Source: Lentisphaerota bacterium
Lineage (GTDB): Bacteria > Verrucomicrobiota > Lentisphaeria > Victivallales > Victivallaceae
NCBI GenBank assembly: GCA_015061815.1
Contig: SUVW01000001.1
Location: forward strand, 1-64,000
Direction: 5' to 3'
Length of the DNA: 64,000 bases
Positions 1 through 8,834 of the stretch are shown in pieces (the stretch's first letter is position 1; every line of letters starts with the position of its first letter). Under the pieces are notes generated by a model that did no database searches, was not told the DNA's origin, and saw nothing but the letters and a program-made list of their open reading frames with translations. Made by a program: the position numbers and the translations under genes.

Positions 1-331
1 CGTAGGAGTCTGGGCAGTGTCTCAGTCCCAGTGTGGCTGACCATCCTCTCAGACCAGCTACCCATCATCGTCTTGGTGAGCCGTTACCTCACCAACTAAC
101 TAATGGGACGCGAGCTCATCCCCAAGCGATAAATCTTTAGCCGTAAAACCATGCAGTCATACAGCCACATTCGGTATTAGCAGTCGTTTCCAACTGTTAT
201 TCCCAACTTGGGGGCAGATTACTCACGCGTTCCTCACCCTTTCGCCACTAGGTATTGCTACCTCGTTCGACTTGCATGCCTAATCCATGCCGCCAGCGTT
301 CGTTCTGAGCCAGGATCAAACTCTCCGTAAA
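1..331 (-). rRNA. rrs: 16S ribosomal RNA, 5' portion (cut by window edge)
   Basis: The reverse complement of 305-324 is the universal 16S 5' primer site (AGAGTTTGATCCTGGCTCAG), so the mature 5' end lies near 331. At the other end, bases 1-40 carry the complement of the conserved segment near E. coli position 340 (ACTGAGACACTGCCCAGACT type). Only about the first 330 bases of the gene are in the window. Transcription runs leftwards out of the window from the tandem promoters at 474-750. Confidence 0.97.
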
Positions 332-473
332 AATAAATTTTTTATCGAAGAACTCGATTCAAAGCATTTGATTTAAGACTTTTATCCATTACAGATTGTC
401 TCAAGAAATTTTAAGGTTTACATCGCACTATTCAATTTTCAATCAGCTTGCCCGTTCAGAGCAACAGTTTCTT

Positions 474-501
474 AATATATCACCGATTTTTATTTTTGCA
501 A
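474..501 (-). promoter_or_regulatory. rrn promoter, proximal copy
   Basis: Read on the minus strand: -35 TTGCAA at 496-501, 16 bp spacer, extended -10 TGATATATT with TATATT at 474-479. The start site would be about 135 bases before the 16S 5' end. An A/T-rich block upstream of the -35 resembles an UP element. Confidence 0.75.
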
Positions 502-594
502 GCTCAAGTTTGAAATTTTTTAACTTTTTTCTCACCGAACCGCAACCACCGGACTTATCAAGCAACCTGCGCACTCAACACGCAACGGATTCTT

Positions 595-622
595 AATATA
601 TCACCGATTTTTAACTTTGCAA
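595..622 (-). promoter_or_regulatory. rrn promoter, middle copy
   Basis: Same design as the proximal copy: -35 TTGCAA at 617-622, 16 bp spacer, extended -10 TGATATATT with TATATT at 595-600. The sequence from the -35 through the -10 is nearly identical to the first copy, and the A/T-rich upstream block is also repeated. Confidence 0.75.
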
Positions 623-722
623 GCTCAAATTTGAATTTTTTTCAACTTTTTCACCCGCACAAGCCGACGGATTTGATTCTCAAGCATCCGCGTCAACACC
701 CTTTCAGGCGCGACAGAGTCAT

Positions 723-750
723 AATATAGCACCGGCTTTTTCTTTTGCAA
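723..750 (-). promoter_or_regulatory. rrn promoter, distal copy
   Basis: Third copy: -35 TTGCAA at 745-750, 16 bp spacer, extended -10 TGCTATATT with TATATT at 723-728. It is slightly more diverged than the other two but keeps the TTGAGCTTGCAA block upstream. Confidence 0.72.
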
Positions 751-860
751 GCTCAAATTATACTTTTTTTGCGTTTTTTGCAGCCGGAAGACTGGAAAAA
801 CTGCAAAAAATCCTCCGGATAACAGGAAAATGCAGTACTTTGTGGAAAATTTTTGCATTT

Positions 861-2861
861 TCAAATTTCAATAGGCAATCCAAAAATTTTCTTTTCAGGC
901 ACAGGGACAAACAATCCACGCAACAACTCTCTCATAAGGGCATTTTCCAATTTTTGCATAAAAATCTCATATCCGATATAATCCGGATTTTGCCTTATAC
1001 AAAATTTCAGCGCAGCAACAGCTCTTTCGTTTCCTTTTTTTGCGGCCTCTTGCCACAAATCCAGTGCCACTGAAGTATCCGGAGCCACTCCATGCCCATT
1101 GTAATAACACCATCCCAACTCCACTTGCGCAGAAACATTCCCCTGCTTTGCCGATTTTTTAAAATAATTAAATGCTTTTTGGCGATCTATCTCTCCTCCG
1201 GGAGTTCCGATTCCCTTTTTATAACAAATACCAAGATGGTATTGAGCTTCAGAATGCCCTTGATCAGCCGCCCGCGAAAACCATTTTACAGAGGTTTCGT
1301 GATTTTTGTCAACTGCATCTCCGGCTCCATAAAAAAGCCCCATTGCGAATTGAGCATCTGCATACTTTTTATCAGCGACCAGTTTCATCCACTTTATAGC
1401 TTCCTGATAATTTTTCTGAACTTCAATACCTTGATAATACAATACTCCTAAATTATATCCTGCAAGCAACGATCCGTTTTCTGCCGCCTTTCTATACCAC
1501 GCGATGGCCTTTTCCGAATTTTTCTCTGTTCCCAAGCCCTTTAAGTAAAAATACGCCAGACGGCATTGAGCATATTCATTACCTTTTTCTGCAGCTGCCT
1601 TATAATATTTGAACGCCTGTAAATAATCTGTTCCGTTCAATTTACCGTCTTCGCACATGAACCCCATATTATAAAACGCAAACGGTTCGCCGGCTTCAGA
1701 TGCTTTTCTGGTATAAAACAAAGCCTTTTCCAAATCTTTTTCTGCCCCTCTACCATAATAATAGCACATTCCCAAATTAACCATTGCCAATACATGATTT
1801 TTTTGTGCAGCCTGATTGTATAACTCAAATGCTTTTTTGTAATCAGGACTTGTTCCATGTCCATAAAAGTAACAATATCCTGAATTATATATTGCTTTAA
1901 CATGCCCTTTAGCAGCTGCCCTGCAAAATAAATTAAACGCTTTTTTGAAATCCTTATTTACCCCATGTCCTAAATAATAGCATAACGCCAAATTATATAA
2001 CGCCTTATCGTATCCTTTGGCGGATGCCTCACGAAAATATCGGACTGCCAGAGAATAGTTTTTCGCAGTTCCCTTGCCCTCATACAAGCATACGCCCAAA
2101 TTATATTGGGCTTTGCAGAATCCTTTTTTTGCGGCAGTACGATACAAATTGACCGCTTTTGCATAATCAACTTTTGTCCCATAACCAAACTCATAACATA
2201 TTCCGAGATTATACAGAGCTTCAAGATATCCTTGTGCCGCAGATCGCCGAAACCATAAAAAAGCTTGTTTGTGATCCTTTTCAACCCCCAAGCCATCGTT
2301 ATAGCATTTCCCAAGTCCATTCTGTCCTTCAGGATTTCCTTTTTCGGCTGATTTTCTCAACCAATAAACCCCTTTTTTGTAATCTTGTGCAACTCCGACA
2401 GCTTCAGTATACATCTTTCCCAAATTAAATTGAGCGTATGAATTGCCTTGATTCGCAGATTTTTCAAGCCAGAAAAGTGCTTTTTCGCTATTTTTGACAA
2501 CGCCATGCCCGGAGAAATAACAAGCTCCTAACGCATTTTGCCCACCGGCATGCCCTTTTTCAGCCGCCCGTTGAAACCATTTAACAGCTTCTTGATAGTT
2601 TTTGGGACACCCTTCCCCGTTATAATAGCACCAACCAAGATTAAATGAAGCTACACTATTTCCCTGCTCGGCGGATTTTTTGAACCAAAATACAGCCTTC
2701 TTGAAATTTTGACGCACTCCGGTTCCTTTATAATAATACACGCCTATATTTTTCTGAGCTTCAGCATCTCCTTTTCGGGCTAGAGTAAGGTTTTTTTGCA
2801 ATTCACTTCCTGCCAGATAGGATGAAGCGAAAATTGCCAATACAAACAACAACTTTTTCAC
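861..2861 (-). CDS. Exported Sel1-repeat (TPR-like) protein
   Basis: The 666-residue product starts with a Sec signal peptide (MKKLLFVLAIFASSYLAG) and is then made almost wholly of about 36-residue Sel1 units (roughly seventeen) of the pattern YNLGxCYYxGxGVxKDxxKAxxWFxKAAExG. Sel1 repeats form alpha-solenoids that bind protein partners, so a periplasmic or surface scaffolding role is likely; the partner is unknown. The C-terminal about 45 residues are not repeat-like. The gene begins 9 bp after the CE15-like gene and is probably the last gene of that unit. It is more AT-rich than its upstream neighbours. No enzyme domain is visible. Confidence 0.9.
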   Translation of the reverse strand: MKKLLFVLAIFASSYLAGSELQKNLTLARKGDAEAQKNIGVYYYKGTGVRQNFKKAVFWFKKSAEQGNSVASFNLGWCYYNGEGCPKNYQEAVKWFQRAAEKGHAGGQNALGACYFSGHGVVKNSEKALFWLEKSANQGNSYAQFNLGKMYTEAVGVAQDYKKGVYWLRKSAEKGNPEGQNGLGKCYNDGLGVEKDHKQAFLWFRRSAAQGYLEALYNLGICYEFGYGTKVDYAKAVNLYRTAAKKGFCKAQYNLGVCLYEGKGTAKNYSLAVRYFREASAKGYDKALYNLALCYYLGHGVNKDFKKAFNLFCRAAAKGHVKAIYNSGYCYFYGHGTSPDYKKAFELYNQAAQKNHVLAMVNLGMCYYYGRGAEKDLEKALFYTRKASEAGEPFAFYNMGFMCEDGKLNGTDYLQAFKYYKAAAEKGNEYAQCRLAYFYLKGLGTEKNSEKAIAWYRKAAENGSLLAGYNLGVLYYQGIEVQKNYQEAIKWMKLVADKKYADAQFAMGLFYGAGDAVDKNHETSVKWFSRAADQGHSEAQYHLGICYKKGIGTPGGEIDRQKAFNYFKKSAKQGNVSAQVELGWCYYNGHGVAPDTSVALDLWQEAAKKGNERAVAALKFCIRQNPDYIGYEIFMQKLENALMRELLRGLFVPVPEKKIFGLPIEI

Positions 2862-2870
2862 AACAAAGTC

Positions 2871-4115
2871 CTATATATTTGTAACAGAAAATATTTTTCC
2901 GGCGGCATCAAGATAGTGTTCCCAATCCTGCCACAAAATATTGTGCTTGCCGGTTCGCATGTGATAACTTATTTCCCCGGTAACATTCACATCGGGCTGC
3001 GGATGTTCTGTTACCGGCATTCCTTTTGCTCCGAAAAGCCGCCACACCTCCGATGCATATACTCCGCCCAGAAATTCTCCTTTCGGATCGGCCCACAAAT
3101 CCTCTGTCGCACTGCCGATACACAATGCTCCCGGGGCAATCAGTGATAACAAAAAGTTCTGATCGAATTCCAGATCCGCATCTTTCCCGTTGTATTTTTC
3201 AAATCCTGCAACGAACCAATGCGGGAATGCTGTATTCAAAATTTCAATTGTTTCTCCGAAATTCCGCTTGAATAAAGCAGCTCCCCCGTGACCGGAATCG
3301 TTGCTGACCACAACTTTGAATCGCCGGTCATTCGCACCTGCCCATAACGCTGTTTTCCCCAAACGGGAGTGACCGACCACCCCTGCCCGGCGGCAATCGA
3401 TCAACTTTTCCCCTTCCAAAACATCCAGCATGCGGCTCAATCCCCATGCCCACACTCCTATTGCAGAATATCGTTCATTCAGTTTTGCCGGAGGAGTATC
3501 CGGGAAAAATATGCTGCACACACTCTTTTTCCATGCGCTTTCGCCGGGAAAATCCGGAAAAATGTCATGATAACAGCACGTTGCCACTGCAAATCCCCGG
3601 GCTGTAACTTTTTCAAACTCCCAGCGTTCTTTCTGCACACCTCTGACCGGTTCGATCAGGTTGCCTTCCGGATCTCTGCCGCTTTCAAGAACATCAATTT
3701 CATCTGTACAGGCGTGATTGCCCCTGAAATTCAACCCCAGAAATACCGGAACTCTCTCCGGTGCATTTCGGGGAATATAAACCAGCATCATTATCGAATG
3801 GCTGAAACCGCCCTGCCGGAAAGTTATTTTGATCTCTTTGCGGATGGCCCGGCCATTGAATACATCACGGCAGCTGACCTCTTCGCTGCTCATTTCTTCC
3901 GGACGCGGCAATGTTTCTCCATAAACTTCCCGGGTGTAGAAGTCCAAAATTTCCGGGCGGCGGACATTCATCCACTCCCAGGCGTTGGTCACTGTTGAAC
4001 CATTGTTTGCGACCAATGCTGACGGTATCTCTCTTTCCGGAACAGCCGATTCTTTATAATTCACCTTTTCCGCCAATTTTGCGACTTTTTCGTTCCGCTG
4101 CGCATCAGACAACAT
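2871..4115 (-). CDS. CE15-like (glucuronoyl esterase family) alpha/beta hydrolase
   Basis: The 414-residue product matches the bacterial CE15 pattern: a nucleophile elbow GHSRLGK with Ser250, the SATEDLWADPKGEFL block (acid residues 338-339) and a catalytic His in TGKHNILWQDWEHYLD (His391). CE15 enzymes cleave ester bonds between glucuronic acid of xylan and lignin alcohols. No signal peptide is visible, so this copy appears cytoplasmic and may act on imported oligosaccharides, or on another ester. The start abuts the stop of the NtrC-type regulator (4116), so the two are translationally linked. Substrate is inferred from family only. Confidence 0.82.
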   Translation of the reverse strand: MLSDAQRNEKVAKLAEKVNYKESAVPEREIPSALVANNGSTVTNAWEWMNVRRPEILDFYTREVYGETLPRPEEMSSEEVSCRDVFNGRAIRKEIKITFRQGGFSHSIMMLVYIPRNAPERVPVFLGLNFRGNHACTDEIDVLESGRDPEGNLIEPVRGVQKERWEFEKVTARGFAVATCCYHDIFPDFPGESAWKKSVCSIFFPDTPPAKLNERYSAIGVWAWGLSRMLDVLEGEKLIDCRRAGVVGHSRLGKTALWAGANDRRFKVVVSNDSGHGGAALFKRNFGETIEILNTAFPHWFVAGFEKYNGKDADLEFDQNFLLSLIAPGALCIGSATEDLWADPKGEFLGGVYASEVWRLFGAKGMPVTEHPQPDVNVTGEISYHMRTGKHNILWQDWEHYLDAAGKIFSVTNI

Positions 4116-5480
4116 TTACTGTTCCTCCAAACTTTCCAATTTACGGTATAATGTCCGTCGGCTTATCCCCAGTTTCCTTGCTGCAGCGGCCCGGTTATTG
4201 CCGCATTCTGTCAAAGCTTTACGGATCAACTCTCTTTCCGACTGTTCCAAATTCAACGGTTCTGCGGCCGGAACTTTTTTCCCTGAAACAGGAGGTATAA
4301 ATAAATCTGGAATATCTTTTTCATCCAATATTTTTCCGGTGGCAAGCACCACCATTTTTTCCACACAGTTGCGCAGTTCCCGGATATTCCCCGGCCAGTT
4401 GTATGCTTCCATGACCGCCAGTGCTCCGGGAGTTATTCCGGAAATATCTTTCATATTCTCCCGGGAAAATTCGGCTATGAATGCTTCTGTCAGACGGGCG
4501 ATCTCCCCTTTCCTGTCCCTCAATGGCGGCAAATGCAGATCGACCACGCTCAACCGGTAATACAAATCCTCGCGGAAATCGCCATCCGCCACCATTTTTT
4601 TCAAATCGCGATTGGTCGCTGCGATCAGCCGGAAATCACTTTTCAATGTTTCGCTGCCGCCAAGCCGTTCAAATTCATGAGTTTCCAGAATACGGAGCAG
4701 TTTCACCTGGGTCGCGGCATCTATTTCACCGATTTCATCTAAAAAAATCGTTCCGCGATCGGCCAATTCAAAACGGCCGCGCCGCATTGCCACCGCATTG
4801 GTAAAAGCTCCTTTTTCATGTCCGAAAAGTTCATCTTCCAAAAGTGTTGCCGTCAAAGCTGCACAGTGTACCGCAACAAACAATCCGGTCCGCCCGCTGT
4901 TGTCATGTATATAACGGGCGACCACCTCCTTGCCGGTACCGCTTTCGCCAAGCAGCAATACCGTAGAACGTCCGGGAGCAACCGTCCGTGCAGTATCGTA
5001 CACCCGCCGCATGGGATCAGCGGCACTTACCGGTGGAATGATCCCCGGCGCAGGTGGAACATGATTTCCCGGAATGTTTTCAATTGCCGCCGATGCAGAA
5101 TTTTCCGCTTGAACCGGAGCTTTCAACGCAGAAGCGATGATCTCTTCAAGTTTAGCCAGCTTTATCGGTTTGGCAATAAAATCAAATGCCCCGTTTTTCA
5201 TTGCCTGAACCGCATCGGAAATCGAACCGTATGCAGTCATAACTATGCATTTCGGACGCTTTGCCTTGCTCCGGACCGCTTCCAACACACTCATACCGTC
5301 AGCTTCCGGCATGCGCAAATCAGTGAGAACTATATCAAATTCCTTCTGCTGCAGAAGTTTTATGGCATCGGCACCATTGCCCGCGCCGGAAACGTCAAAT
5401 TTCCGGCTGAAAAACTCCACCAGCGTATCTCTGGTATTGAATTCATCATCTACGATCAACAGTGTCGGACGCCCGGCCAT
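4116..5480 (-). CDS. NtrC-family sigma-54 response regulator
   Basis: Three domains are visible in 454 residues: a receiver with phospho-acceptor Asp54 (VLTDLRMP) and Lys105; an AAA+ sigma-54 activation domain with Walker A GESGTGKE (179-186), Walker B TIFLDE (245-250) and arginine-rich sensor region; and a Fis-type helix-turn-helix at the C-terminus (NNRAAAARKLGISRRTLYRK). The sigma-54 contact loop reads GAFTNA (225-230) instead of GAFTGA. No histidine kinase gene is adjacent, so it is an orphan regulator here. It lies 2 bp after argS and directly before the CE15-like gene, which could be a target or just an operon partner. Confidence 0.92.
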   Translation of the reverse strand: MAGRPTLLIVDDEFNTRDTLVEFFSRKFDVSGAGNGADAIKLLQQKEFDIVLTDLRMPEADGMSVLEAVRSKAKRPKCIVMTAYGSISDAVQAMKNGAFDFIAKPIKLAKLEEIIASALKAPVQAENSASAAIENIPGNHVPPAPGIIPPVSAADPMRRVYDTARTVAPGRSTVLLLGESGTGKEVVARYIHDNSGRTGLFVAVHCAALTATLLEDELFGHEKGAFTNAVAMRRGRFELADRGTIFLDEIGEIDAATQVKLLRILETHEFERLGGSETLKSDFRLIAATNRDLKKMVADGDFREDLYYRLSVVDLHLPPLRDRKGEIARLTEAFIAEFSRENMKDISGITPGALAVMEAYNWPGNIRELRNCVEKMVVLATGKILDEKDIPDLFIPPVSGKKVPAAEPLNLEQSERELIRKALTECGNNRAAAARKLGISRRTLYRKLESLEEQ

Positions 5481-5482
5481 TC

Positions 5483-7264
5483 TTACATCGCCTCCGGAAC
5501 ATCAATCGTCAAAGTCTGCAATCCGTCAACGATCACCCGCCGCACAGCACAAGCCAATGCCAATCTCGCCGCCGCCAGAGCATCATCGCCGGCAGACAAC
5601 ACCGGACAATCGCGATAAAAACGGTTGAAAGCTTTGGCCAATTCCAGAAGATATTCCACCAATCCTGAACAATCACGCTTTCCGGCAGCAGTTTGCAATA
5701 CCGACGGATAAAAATACAATTTCACTGCAATATCTCTTTCTGCCGCTTCCCCGAGCAGACTCCAATCCACTGTATTCCCGGAAGCGATCCCTTTTTCCTG
5801 CGCTTTGCGCAAAATCGAAGCGATCCGGGTGGCAACATACTGAACATACGGACCGGTATCTCCCTCAAAACGCAGCGATGCCGCCGGGTCAAAGGTGATC
5901 GTTGTTTTCGGATTGAACTTCAGCAGCATGAACTTCAACGCTCCCAACCCGATGATCTCACCGCGCCGATCCAACTCCTCTTCGCTCACCTCTCCGGCTC
6001 CGCGTTCAGCACAGGCATTGCGGGCCAGCATCGACATTTCATCGAATAAATCATCCGCATCCACAACTGTTCCTTCACGGCTTTTCATTCTGCCATTGGG
6101 CAGGTTGACCATGCCGTATGAGAGGTGATAAAGATCTTTTGCCCACTCAAAACCCAGTCGTTTCATGATTTCAAACAACATCTGGAAGTGCAGATTCTGC
6201 TCATCGCCGACCACCCAAACCATGCTTTGCGGCTTATAATCGTCATACTTCTTTTTGGTCGTTCCGATATCCTGCGTGATGTAAACGCTGGTTCCGTCAG
6301 AACGCAGAACCACTTTTTTACCCATTTTGCCAAGGTCGCAAATCACCGCACCATCTTCACGGCGGGTAAACACTCCTTTTTCCAACCCGGAAGCAATAAT
6401 GTCTTTTCCCAGAAGGTAAGTTTCACTTTCCAGATAGGTGTGGTCAAAATTTATTCCCATGCGCCGGTAAGTTTCCGCAAATCCGGCAAACACCCAACTG
6501 TTCATCATCTGCCACAATTGCCGGACATCGCTGTTGCCGGCTTCCCAATCCTGAAGCATTTTCTGGGTGGCCTGCCCGATCTCTGTTTCCAGAAACAGTT
6601 CTTCAGAATCTTTATCCGCCAACTCCGGACGGGCAGCTTTCAATGCGCTGATCTCTCCGGAAAGCATCTTGTTGTATTCCACATAGAAATCCCCGACCAG
6701 ATGATCGCCTTTGATACCGGTATTTTCCGGATCACGGCCATTGCCGACCCGCTGATAACAGAGCATGGATTTGCAGATATGAATTCCCCGGTCATTAACA
6801 AGGTTAACTTCAATAACCTCGTGTCCAACCCGCTTGAGCAAAGCTCCCAGAGCCATTCCCAGAGTATTGTTGCGGACATGGCCGAGATGCTGCGGTTTAT
6901 TGGTATTGGGGGCTGAAAATTCGATCATCACTTTCCGGCGTTCGCTCTCCGGCAGTATTCCCCGCGAAAGCAGTGAATCCACATCCGCCGCGCCGCACCG
7001 GTGGAGAGCCGCCGGAGTCAGCTTGATATTGACAAATGCTTTGACCGCCGCCACCCCGGCCACATCAGAGTGACCGGAAAGGAATTCCACAACTTCTCCG
7101 GCAGCGGCCATCGGATTGCCGCAAAATTTACCGATACGGAAACAATTAAGGGTAAAATCGCCATCCTGACCGGTCGGACAGGCCTCGAGAGTCAAAATAT
7201 TTTCCGCCGGATAATTGGCAAATTTTTTGCGCAAGTGCGCTTCCAACTCACATAAAAATTTCAT
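5483..7264 (-). CDS. argS: Arginyl-tRNA synthetase
   Basis: The 593-residue protein has the ArgS N-terminal domain, the class I HIGH motif in the form HLGH (NKPQHLGHVRNN), the KMSKS-region equivalent GRMKSREGTVVDADDLFDE, and a DALR anticodon-binding domain ending in the typical YRDCPVL...R tail. It charges tRNA-Arg in the cytoplasm. It lies between manA (40 bp upstream) and the NtrC-type regulator (2 bp downstream), all on the minus strand. Confidence 0.97.
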   Translation of the reverse strand: MKFLCELEAHLRKKFANYPAENILTLEACPTGQDGDFTLNCFRIGKFCGNPMAAAGEVVEFLSGHSDVAGVAAVKAFVNIKLTPAALHRCGAADVDSLLSRGILPESERRKVMIEFSAPNTNKPQHLGHVRNNTLGMALGALLKRVGHEVIEVNLVNDRGIHICKSMLCYQRVGNGRDPENTGIKGDHLVGDFYVEYNKMLSGEISALKAARPELADKDSEELFLETEIGQATQKMLQDWEAGNSDVRQLWQMMNSWVFAGFAETYRRMGINFDHTYLESETYLLGKDIIASGLEKGVFTRREDGAVICDLGKMGKKVVLRSDGTSVYITQDIGTTKKKYDDYKPQSMVWVVGDEQNLHFQMLFEIMKRLGFEWAKDLYHLSYGMVNLPNGRMKSREGTVVDADDLFDEMSMLARNACAERGAGEVSEEELDRRGEIIGLGALKFMLLKFNPKTTITFDPAASLRFEGDTGPYVQYVATRIASILRKAQEKGIASGNTVDWSLLGEAAERDIAVKLYFYPSVLQTAAGKRDCSGLVEYLLELAKAFNRFYRDCPVLSAGDDALAAARLALACAVRRVIVDGLQTLTIDVPEAM

Positions 7265-7303
7265 TTTTCATCCTATATATATTATCAGTTTAATAACAGC
7301 ATA

Positions 7304-8308
7304 TCAAAGAGTCGTCTTGATAACCACAGCTTCCCCCGGCCCTTCCGGAGTAACTGAATAAACTCCGAAACACGCCGGAACCAGTGCTGTTTCCCCCGGA
7401 GAGATCACACACATCCTCTCACCGCGCCCGATCCTGACCCGATTTTTTACCGCGCTGAGCAAATGAAAACTTTCTCCGCTGCCGGTATCATCATTCCATG
7501 TGCTGTGCAGACGCAAGTCAGATACTTGAAAAAACGGGCAAAGTTTTACCACATCAAACTTCCGGTTGAAATCGCGTTCTCCCACAGCTCCAGGCACCCG
7601 GGGGTTGGTTCTCCGGGTATAATCTATCGACTTCAGCCCCTGCTCTTTATGCAGCGCACGCGGCTTGCCGTCGATTCCTACCCGTCCCCAGTCATTCACC
7701 CGGAAAGTGGTGTCACTGTTCTGCTGAATTTCCAAAATCAGATTCCCGGCACCGATAGCATGCAATGTTCCGGCAGCGATATAATATGCATCGCCGCCCT
7801 GTGAGTTGTAAACCTGCATAAGTTTTTCGATATCAGCCGAATCAAGCATATCCATCAACTGAACTTTTGTCGCACTGCCATCCAATCCGGCGAAAATTTT
7901 CGCTCCGGGGCGGGCGGCCATAACATACCACATTTCCGTTTTAGGTTCACAGCCGCCGCCAAGCTCACGGCAGGCATTCTCATCCGGATGCACCTGAAGA
8001 CTCAACCGTTCCCCGGCATCTATCAATTTGACCATCAACGGGAACTTTCTACCCTCAACATATTTGCTGCCGACAAGAGATGAACCGTAGATTTTCACCA
8101 GCTCTCCGAGAGTTTTACCGGCGAATTCTCCGGCAGCCACCACACTGTTCACTTCATCTCTGTCCACCAGTTCCCAGGATTCACCTATCGGAGCATCACA
8201 ATCCGGCAGTTCGCGTTCAAGCAGTTCCGTCATCATATTTCCGCCCCAGACCCGTTCCATGTAAACCGGCACAAATGTCAGAGGATAAAGTTTGCTTTCT
8301 GCAGTCAT
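7304..8308 (-). CDS. manA: Mannose-6-phosphate isomerase, class I
   Basis: This zinc enzyme interconverts mannose 6-phosphate and fructose 6-phosphate. The 334-residue product has the metal-binding LSLQVHPDE motif, the EPKTEMWYV block and GTLHAIGAGNLILEIQQ, characteristic of the short type I form related to Bacillus ManA. Its start overlaps the stop of the thioesterase gene by 4 bp (ATGA), indicating one operon. In this genome it may serve mannose breakdown or GDP-mannose supply for surface glycans. Confidence 0.93.
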   Translation of the reverse strand: MTAESKLYPLTFVPVYMERVWGGNMMTELLERELPDCDAPIGESWELVDRDEVNSVVAAGEFAGKTLGELVKIYGSSLVGSKYVEGRKFPLMVKLIDAGERLSLQVHPDENACRELGGGCEPKTEMWYVMAARPGAKIFAGLDGSATKVQLMDMLDSADIEKLMQVYNSQGGDAYYIAAGTLHAIGAGNLILEIQQNSDTTFRVNDWGRVGIDGKPRALHKEQGLKSIDYTRRTNPRVPGAVGERDFNRKFDVVKLCPFFQVSDLRLHSTWNDDTGSGESFHLLSAVKNRVRIGRGERMCVISPGETALVPACFGVYSVTPEGPGEAVVIKTTL

Positions 8309-8730
8309 TTTTTCTCACCGCCTTCCGTCCAGAGGCACTTGTCGCAATATTTCAACATCCATTCCGGCAGCCGTACCACCCGGAAATCCCGGTTCACACA
8401 TGCCAGCACCACGTAGCCACTGGCCAGTATCTCATCCTGACGGCGCACTTGTGTGCCGATTTTCACCCTGACCCGGGTATACTCTTCAATATATGCCCGG
8501 AAGGTCAACAAATCATCATACCGCGCGCTGCCAATATATTTGCAATGAGCTTCTGAAACCGGCATAATGATCCCTTCGGCCTCCATCTGCGAATATGGCA
8601 ATCCGGCTTCCCGGAACATCTCTGTCCGCGCCCGTTCAAAATACTCCAGATAGTTGGCATAATAAACCACTCCCATCTGATCAGTATCTGCATACGGAAC
8701 ACGGTATTGCATATCAAAATACATAATCAC
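8305..8730 (-). CDS. Acyl-CoA thioesterase, YbgC/4HBT hotdog family
   Basis: The 141-residue product carries the 4HBT signature YADTDQMGVVYYANYLEYFERAR, with the catalytic Asp in the DTDQMG segment. YbgC-like proteins hydrolyse acyl-CoA thioesters and often associate with the envelope Tol-Pal genes, which are not present here. The start could be the first ATG or the second one two codons later. A promoter lies at 8758-8786, so this is probably the first gene of the thioesterase-manA-argS-regulator-CE15-Sel1 unit. Confidence 0.9.
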   Translation of the reverse strand: MIMYFDMQYRVPYADTDQMGVVYYANYLEYFERARTEMFREAGLPYSQMEAEGIIMPVSEAHCKYIGSARYDDLLTFRAYIEEYTRVRVKIGTQVRRQDEILASGYVVLACVNRDFRVVRLPEWMLKYCDKCLWTEGGEKK

Positions 8731-8757
8731 TCTCCCATTGGGTATATACTTATTTAT

Positions 8758-8786
8758 AAGATAATCTGCTTTTACTGATTTTTCAA
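8758..8786 (-). promoter_or_regulatory. Candidate promoter for the thioesterase-manA-argS unit
   Basis: Minus strand: -35 TTGAAA at 8781-8786, 17 bp spacer, -10 TATCTT at 8758-8763, about 28 bases before the thioesterase start. Confidence 0.5.
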
Positions 8787-8834
8787 GCTGTACAGGTCAA
8801 AGAGATGTGTTTTTACCGCTGTTGCAAGAAGATA

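Larger units (their letters stand above)
332..860 (-). other. rRNA leader and promoter region, no protein gene seen
   Basis: This stretch between 16S and the Sel1-repeat gene is very AT-rich. It holds three imperfect repeats about 121-128 bp apart, each with a conserved promoter core (listed separately) separated by GC-richer spacers. The part from 332 to 473 would be the transcribed 16S leader. Short open frames here look like chance. A TGCTCTGAACG sequence just downstream of the proximal -10 box, read on the minus strand, loosely resembles a boxA antitermination signal, but this is weak. Confidence 0.7.

Noticed and set aside
332-860. Small genes in the rRNA upstream region
   Set aside because: The frames span promoter cores, lack ribosome sites and have low-complexity composition.
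3369-3998. 209-codon open frame opposite the CE15-like gene
   Set aside because: The true gene has catalytic motifs in order; the antisense frame shows no domain and no start signal.
4818-5618. 266-codon open frame opposite the NtrC-type regulator
   Set aside because: Rich in Cys, Arg and His as expected from a reverse frame of a conserved gene, with no recognisable domain.
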